NCBI GenBank assembly: GCA_049514335.1
Contig: JBEKVE010000169.1
Coordinates: 1-6,837 of the forward strand
Source of the DNA: JBEKVE01 sp049514335
GTDB lineage: Bacteria > Actinomycetota > Acidimicrobiia > Acidimicrobiales > UBA8190
Direction: 5' to 3'
Length of the DNA: 6,837 nt
Shown: positions 5,826 to 6,837 of the stretch, piece after piece
How the letters are laid out: each line of letters begins with the position of its first letter
How positions within the stretch are numbered: position 1 is the stretch's first letter
Made by a program: the position numbers and the translations under genes
The notes under the pieces: model-generated
The model's database searches: none
Told to the model about the DNA's origin: nothing
The model's input: the letters and a program-made list of their open reading frames with translations, nothing else

Positions 5826-6593
5826 ATGCCCGGCGGTAGCCATACCGATTCGGAGGGCGCCCCTTCTCCCCGCACGGGTCTGTGGCACCGTCTCCTGCTG
5901 GCCCTCCCCCGGGTGGGTAGCGCCGGTGGGCGGCCACCGCTGGGCGAGCGCCTGCGCAGCGCCGTGCTCAAGCCGGTCGAGCCCGGCGCCGACGGGTCGC
6001 CGCCGTCCGACGCGCCGCTGTCGGTGGCCGAGCTCGAGACCGAGCTCAAGTCGGCCAACGACAAGGAGCGCCTGGTGGGCCTCCTGGCAGCACCGATCGC
6101 CGCCATCATCGCCCTCACCGTGGTGAGCGCCCTCATCTCCAAGGACCCGACCAACCAGTACCTCGCCAACGGCCAGGTCAACAAGAATTACGTCAGCCTC
6201 TCGCTGTACCACACCCTCACCCTGGTCCTGCTGGGCCTGGCCGTGGTCATGCTGGCCTCGGCCTGGTACCGAAAGCGCCTGTTCCTGGGCATCGCCATGG
6301 CCCTGTACGGGCTGGCCGTCTTCAACCTGCACTGGTGGGGTTTCGGCATCCCCTTCATCATGGGAGCCGCCTGGCTCCTGGTACGGACGTTCCGGCTGCA
6401 GCGCCAGCTGCGCGAGGCGACCACCGGGGGGACGCCCGGAGGCCGCGGTCGGGCCGGCGCCGGCGGAGCGCGGCCTCGCCCCAACAAGCGCTACACGCCG
6501 CCCACGCCTCCCCCCAAACGCCCCCTGCCTCCAGGCAAGGCCAAGGACGGGCACGACAAGGACGGGCACGACAAGGAGCAGCGGGCGGGCTGA
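5826..6593 (+). CDS. Four-helix membrane protein of unknown function with charged Pro-rich tail
   Basis: I do not recognise a named family for this 255-aa protein. Residues 1-80 are hydrophilic and end in a short acidic helix (AELETELKSANDKERL, 68-83). Four hydrophobic segments follow, at about 84-104, 126-147, 152-168 and 173-187, with a polar loop at 105-125 between the first two. There is no signal peptide. The tail (190-255) is Gly/Arg/Pro-rich and contains NKRYTPPTPPPKRPLPPGK (220-238) and two copies of DGHDK (241-250). From memory, KRYTPP-like tails occur in hypothetical membrane proteins of Acidimicrobiia-like genomes. The positive charge after the last helix suggests a cytoplasmic tail, with the N-terminus also cytoplasmic. 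Coding is supported by the alternating hydrophobic pattern, a promoter-like start and a clean stop. It is divergent from the CNB gene. No catalytic motif is visible. Confidence 0.75.
   Translation: MPGGSHTDSEGAPSPRTGLWHRLLLALPRVGSAGGRPPLGERLRSAVLKPVEPGADGSPPSDAPLSVAELETELKSANDKERLVGLLAAPIAAIIALTVVSALISKDPTNQYLANGQVNKNYVSLSLYHTLTLVLLGLAVVMLASAWYRKRLFLGIAMALYGLAVFNLHWWGFGIPFIMGAAWLLVRTFRLQRQLREATTGGTPGGRGRAGAGGARPRPNKRYTPPTPPPKRPLPPGKAKDGHDKDGHDKEQRAG
6546..6575 (+). repeat. Tandem 15-bp repeat encoding DGHDK twice
   Basis: GACGGGCACGACAAG occurs twice in perfect tandem (6546-6560 and 6561-6575), near the 3' end of the membrane-protein gene. Each copy keeps the frame and adds Asp-Gly-His-Asp-Lys. 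Perfect identity suggests a recent duplication, and copy number may vary between strains. Confidence 0.8.
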
Positions 6594-6837
6594 TCCCCCC
6601 GCCCGGCGCGGACGGCCGTGGGCGGCCGCCCGCCTTGGCGTTCCTGCTGGCCGGCTGTTTCGGCGCCGGCCGCCCATTCGGCCCACTTGTCCGCCCGCCG
6701 CCGCTCTCGACCGCAGTCCGTCCCGAGCGGCCCGTTCGGGGCCGGCCCCACGCCAGCCTCGGCGACAGGGAACGCCCCCCCGGACCCCTTGTGGCGAGGG
6801 CACCTGCAGGGCCCGGGTGCTGTTCACGCGGTGGTAA
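6594..6837. other. GC-rich region after the membrane-protein gene, no supported gene
   Basis: Several frames stay open here, but only because the DNA is so GC-rich that stops are rare; none has a recognisable protein, start or ribosome binding site. Hairpins can be drawn: GGCCGGC (6649-6655) with GCCGGCC (6665-6671) over a 9-nt loop, and CGGCCC (6728-6733) with GGGCCG (6739-6744) over GTTCG. GGGCGGCCGCCC at about 6620-6631 is a perfect 12-bp palindrome. One of these may end transcription of the upstream gene, but none has a T-tract. Confidence 0.35.

Noticed and set aside
6491..6751. Minus-strand frame containing ADKWAEWAAGAETAGQQERQ
   Set aside because: The central part looks mildly protein-like, but the frame runs about 100 bp into the membrane-protein gene, ends in Trp/Pro/Ser-poor repeats of SCPSL, and has no ribosome binding site.
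5742..6827. 361-codon minus-strand open frame covering the end of the window
   Set aside because: It is opposite the membrane-protein gene, low in complexity and begins near the window edge without a start signal. The plus-strand frame has a clear hydrophobic pattern and a promoter.

Overview
The window looks like chromosomal DNA from a high-GC, Gram-positive actinobacterium, possibly close to Acidimicrobiia. The organism call is inference. It rests on strong G/C at third codon positions, an EtfD-type Fe-S/menaquinone oxidoreductase, a mycobacterial-style dCTP deaminase, and several genes that appear to be leaderless (a TANNNT box 6-8 nt before the start codon, with no Shine-Dalgarno).

Left part (1-2509). 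One complete gene, a sugar-acid dehydratase of the IlvD/EDD family (283-2043, +), is followed by about 465 bp without an intact gene. That gap holds a GC hairpin, a coding-like fragment on the minus strand, a perfect inverted repeat, and the frameshifted C-terminal end of what looks like an IS481-type transposase. A possible IS end stops a few bases from the 3' end of a tRNA. This block has somewhat lower GC than the rest (hand counts: 58% at 421-480 and 65% at 1081-1140, against 72% at 3541-3600 and 73% at 5041-5100). It reads as accessory DNA next to a tRNA gene.

Middle (2510-5289). tRNA-Gly(CCC) lies on the minus strand. It is divergent from dcd (dUMP-forming dCTP deaminase), and 22 bp after dcd comes a large membrane Fe-S oxidoreductase. 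The last two probably share a transcript. They are core metabolism: pyrimidine nucleotide supply, and electron transfer from flavoprotein (ETF) donors to quinone.

Right part (5309-6837). A small single-domain cyclic-nucleotide-binding protein (-) converges on the oxidoreductase. It is divergent from a four-helix membrane protein of unknown function (+) with a charged, Pro-rich tail. The last 244 bp are very GC-rich and hold no gene I can support.

I found no clear new defence, mobile or biosynthetic system. The best leads are the tRNA-adjacent remnant zone, the back-to-back tRNA/dcd promoter, and the orphan CNB/membrane-protein pair.
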